NCBI RefSeq assembly: GCF_030466625.1
Contig: NZ_JADEVT010000005.1
Location: 153,185 to 217,184, forward strand
Length of the DNA stretch: 64,000 bases
Source: Nocardioides sp. ChNu-153
GTDB lineage: Bacteria > Actinomycetota > Actinomycetes > Propionibacteriales > Nocardioidaceae
Direction of reading: 5' to 3'
Both the position numbers and the translations under genes were made by a program. Positions 62,457 through 64,000 of this stretch are shown piece by piece. The notes under the pieces were generated by a model that ran no database searches, was not told the DNA's origin, and was given only the letters and a program-made list of their open reading frames with translations. How positions within the stretch are numbered: the first letter of the stretch is position 1; each line of letters starts with the position of its first letter.

Positions 62457-62496
62457 CGACGGGCCCGGGTCCCCCTGCGGGGGTCCGGGCCCGTCG
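62457..62496 (+). terminator. terminator hairpin after the malic enzyme
   Basis: CGACGGGCCCGGGTCCCC pairs with GGGGGTCCGGGCCCGTCG around CTGC, one bulge, 19 bp after the stop. It also serves the convergent small gene. Confidence 0.85.
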
Positions 62497-62511
62497 TCGT
62501 ACCCGGGTCGC

Positions 62512-62712
62512 TCAGCCGCCCGAGCGCTCCATCAGGAGCCAGGAGACGAGCGGGAGCAGCACCACGGTCAGCAGGATCGCGACGAGGAGCGCCCTCGGGT
62601 TCGGGGGACGCCGCCCGCCGATGCCCGCGCCGTACCCGGGAGGCCCGGGGTCCTGCCACGGCGGGGGGCCCGCGGGGCGGTCGTCGCGGCGGGGGTCGGT
62701 GGGGTCGCTCAC
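62512..62712 (-). CDS. small single-TM protein, Pro-rich N-terminus
   Basis: A 66-residue protein. The first 38 residues are Pro/Gly/Asp/Arg-rich (DDRPAGPPPWQDPGPPG) and the rest is one TM helix (about 40-61; ALLVAILLTVVLLPLVSWLL) with a short SGG end. I do not recognise it; such small membrane proteins are common in actinobacteria. The GTG start lacks a strong Shine-Dalgarno, so coding status rests on composition and length. Confidence 0.5.
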   Translation of the reverse strand: MSDPTDPRRDDRPAGPPPWQDPGPPGYGAGIGGRRPPNPRALLVAILLTVVLLPLVSWLLMERSGG

Positions 62713-62763
62713 GGGAGTCCGGTGCCCCGGGGGCGTCGGGCTACCCCTGCCGGCGCCGACCGG

Positions 62764-63306
62764 TCACCCGTGCCTGCGCTCCTGGACATCGTGCTTCAAC
62801 CGGCTGACCTCGGGCTCCGGATCGCCCCAGAACCCGAGCGGGCCCGACCGGCGCAGCCGCCCGTCGTCGGTGATGACCAGGACCCGAGGCAAGGACTCGG
62901 CCCCTCCTGCGACGGCCAGGTCCCACCACGAGTAGCCCTGCTCCACCTCGACGTTCACGACCGAGCCCACGTCGACCCGGTGGTCTTCCGAGCCCCCGGT
63001 CAGCAGGAGGGTCCGGCCCTCCAGCCGGACCGCCGATCGCCGGCTGGCCCACTGCAGCTCGGCAGACCTGACGAGGCCGAATGCGATTCCCAGGCCGACG
63101 ACCGCGGCGGCTGCGGCCGCGAGCTCGAGGTCGGGTCCGGTGGAGAGGATCCAGTGGAGGCCGACCGGTGAGGCCACGCCGACGACGAGGGCGACGTACC
63201 CGACCAGCGGATGGAGACGGAGGGCGCGGGTGTTCCTGGCCCAGTAGTTCTGCGCGGACCGGGAGGGTGCAGGGAACGGGGGCGACAGGTGCTGGTGACG
63301 TCCCAC
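62764..63306 (-). CDS. membrane protein of unknown function (PH-like soluble tail)
   Basis: A 180-residue protein. Two TM helices (about 32-75; LVGYVALVVGVASPVGLHWI and LAAAAAAVVGLGIAFGLV) are followed by a soluble beta-rich region (about 90-180; RRSAVRLEGRTLLLTGGSED, VDVGSVVNVEVEQGYSWWDL, RVLVITDDGRLRRSG). The tail resembles a PH-like domain but I cannot assign it firmly. The GTG start is 5 bp after the arsR stop, so it is cotranscribed with that regulator; a role in arsenic response is not evident from the sequence. Confidence 0.65.
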   Translation of the reverse strand: MGRHQHLSPPFPAPSRSAQNYWARNTRALRLHPLVGYVALVVGVASPVGLHWILSTGPDLELAAAAAAVVGLGIAFGLVRSAELQWASRRSAVRLEGRTLLLTGGSEDHRVDVGSVVNVEVEQGYSWWDLAVAGGAESLPRVLVITDDGRLRRSGPLGFWGDPEPEVSRLKHDVQERRHG

Positions 63307-63311
63307 CGGGA

Positions 63312-63692
63312 CTAGAGGACGGCGCGGACGGCCGCGGTGGCCCCGGGCACGGGCGAGTAGTAGACCCAGGTGCCGCGGCGCTCGGACGCGATGAGCCCGG
63401 CCTCGCGCAGCTTGCGGAGGTGGTGGGAGACCGTGGGCTGGGAGACGCCGACGTCGTCGATGTCGCAGACGCAAACGGGCTCGGCGGCCGCGGTGATCCG
63501 GGAGTAGAGGCGGAGGCGCACCGGGTCGGCGAGCGCCTTCAGGACGGCGGCGACCGTGGTGGCCTCCGCGGCGCTCAGGCCGGCGGCGTCGCCGTCATCG
63601 GGCTCGCAGCACGCGACTGCGGCGGCCGGGGTGCCCGGGTGCAGCGTGACGTCCGCAGAGGAGAGCGGGGCCTCGTCGACGACCGGTGCCAT
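63312..63692 (-). CDS. arsR: ArsR-family arsenic/antimony-responsive repressor
   Basis: A 126-residue winged helix. LADPVRLRLYSRITAAAEPV precedes the metal site CVCDID (C-x-C) and the recognition helix GVSQPTVSHHLRKLREAGLI. An additional CC pair lies in the N-terminal extension (AVACCEPDD). Such C-x-C sites bind As(III)/Sb(III) and release DNA. A GGAGGGTG Shine-Dalgarno precedes ATG 63692; an upstream ATG at 63710 is in frame. It is divergent from arsM, and the intergenic region carries an inverted pair of TCGACGTC-GTC boxes. Confidence 0.88.
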   Translation of the reverse strand: MAPVVDEAPLSSADVTLHPGTPAAAVACCEPDDGDAAGLSAAEATTVAAVLKALADPVRLRLYSRITAAAEPVCVCDIDDVGVSQPTVSHHLRKLREAGLIASERRGTWVYYSPVPGATAAVRAVL

Positions 63693-63711
63693 GGTGTTCA
63701 CCCTCCACATA

Positions 63712-63798
63712 TTGACAGACGTCGAACCAGTACGCCAGCGTTCGTTGCATCGACGTCCGTCTAACCAGGCGCGCGTACCGCTGGCGGTTCGAACCGCC
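63712..63798. promoter_or_regulatory. ars intergenic operators
   Basis: TTGACAGACGTCGA (63712-63725) and TCGACGTCCGTCTAA (63750-63764) are inverted copies of one box, candidates for ArsR half-operators on each promoter. GGCGGTTCGAACCGCC (63783-63798) is a perfect 16-bp palindrome 21 bp upstream of the arsM start. Confidence 0.6.
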
Positions 63799-63819
63799 CA
63801 TCGCGCCGTGGAGGCACTG

Positions 63820-64000
63820 ATGACCGAGGAGCAGACCGTCGCGGCACCGACCGCCGACCCGGGAGGCCTGCGCGAGACCGTGCGGGCTCGGTACGCCGAG
63901 GCGGCACGGTCGTCGCAGTCTGCTGCGGGCTGCTGCGGGCCGAACCCCGTGCTGCTGTCGGAGACGGACCTGTACCGGGACAACGAGCGTGACGGCGTGA
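63820..64000 (+). CDS. arsM: arsenite S-adenosylmethyltransferase (ArsM), N-terminus; cut by window edge
   Basis: The first 60 codons of a gene running off the window. They read LRETVRARYAEAARSSQ then AAGCCGP, the N-terminus of ArsM with its paired Cys ahead of the AdoMet domain. ArsM methylates As(III), yielding volatile or less toxic methylarsenicals. The segment TGCTGCGGGC is tandemly duplicated at about 63921-63940, giving the local sequence of that CC motif. ATG 63820 follows GGAGG. It is divergent from arsR, its probable repressor. Confidence 0.8.
   Translation, partial: MTEEQTVAAPTADPGGLRETVRARYAEAARSSQSAAGCCGPNPVLLSETDLYRDNERDGV

Noticed and set aside
63783..63798. GGCGGTTCGAACCGCC resembling a tRNA T-arm
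   Set aside because: No acceptor, D- or anticodon arms can be built around it. It is a simple palindrome near the arsM start and treated as an operator candidate.

Overview
The window is one contiguous stretch of a very GC-rich chromosome. It has dense, short-spaced genes on both strands, many GTG starts, many 4-bp GTGA/ATGA stop-start overlaps and perfect GC-rich terminator hairpins. With the gene content (FolP2-GpgS pair, PadR-DUF1707 pair, WhiB7-type promoter, actinobacterial fadA-fadB pair) this points to an actinobacterium. Nocardioidaceae is a plausible family from gene style and the dispersed GGTGGTTGAGGTGG-type palindromes, but that is inference. I see no rRNA, tRNA, CRISPR, insertion sequence or prophage.

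Layout. 0-9 kb: divergent DUF2000/AsnC pair, PatB-type lyase plus pirin, MHS-type symporter, PadR-controlled dienoyl-CoA-reductase-like flavoenzyme, FMN lactate-oxidase-type enzyme and a SugE/Gdx-type SMR exporter. 9-20 kb: lipid and acyl-CoA block (AMACR-like CoA-transferase family protein, acyl-CoA dehydrogenase, fadA, fadB) around an ArsB/NhaD-type carrier, manA, a SpeD homologue and an AI-2E-family membrane protein. 20-32 kb: CsbD, glutathione peroxidase, GH6 cellulase, PadR-DUF1707, YceI, a 45-aa small protein, secreted SGNH esterase, TerC, succinate-semialdehyde dehydrogenase, thioredoxin-reductase-like flavoprotein opposite a MerR regulator, and a flotillin-NfeD pair. 33-39 kb: ABC-F protein with an elaborate leader, zwf, a membrane-anchored methyltransferase, folP2-gpgS (methylglucose lipopolysaccharide route). 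39-56 kb: Tat-exported protein, rhomboid, SRPBCC, aldo/keto reductase, a nitrate/sulfonate/taurine-type ABC importer, secreted protein, methyltransferase, adenosine deaminase, an ankyrin pair, alanine dehydrogenase, a PDZ serine protease, and TetR-MMPL. 56-58 kb: a four-gene cassette built on a DUF692 (MNIO) enzyme. 58-64 kb: AraC/GyrI-like regulator, aldo/keto reductase, GNAT, malic enzyme, and the start of an arsenic locus (ArsR divergent from ArsM).

Most notable. (1) The 56.3-58.2 kb operon encodes a DUF692 multinuclear-iron oxidase, a small partner protein and two tiny single-TM proteins whose C-terminal tails are low-complexity Gly/Ser with repeated Cys. All four are coupled by 4-bp overlaps, and this looks like an undescribed Cys-modifying peptide system. 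(2) The ABC-F gene has a WhiB7-like promoter, a three-codon upstream ORF (Met-Glu-Leu-stop) and a 9-bp perfect helix tying the uORF stop to the first base of the ABC-F start codon, a compact candidate for drug-responsive attenuation. (3) Three separate families of dispersed palindromic repeats lie between genes, mostly at 3' ends. Several perfect palindromes sit at regulator promoters (PadR x2, MerR, TetR, ars) and give direct operator hypotheses.
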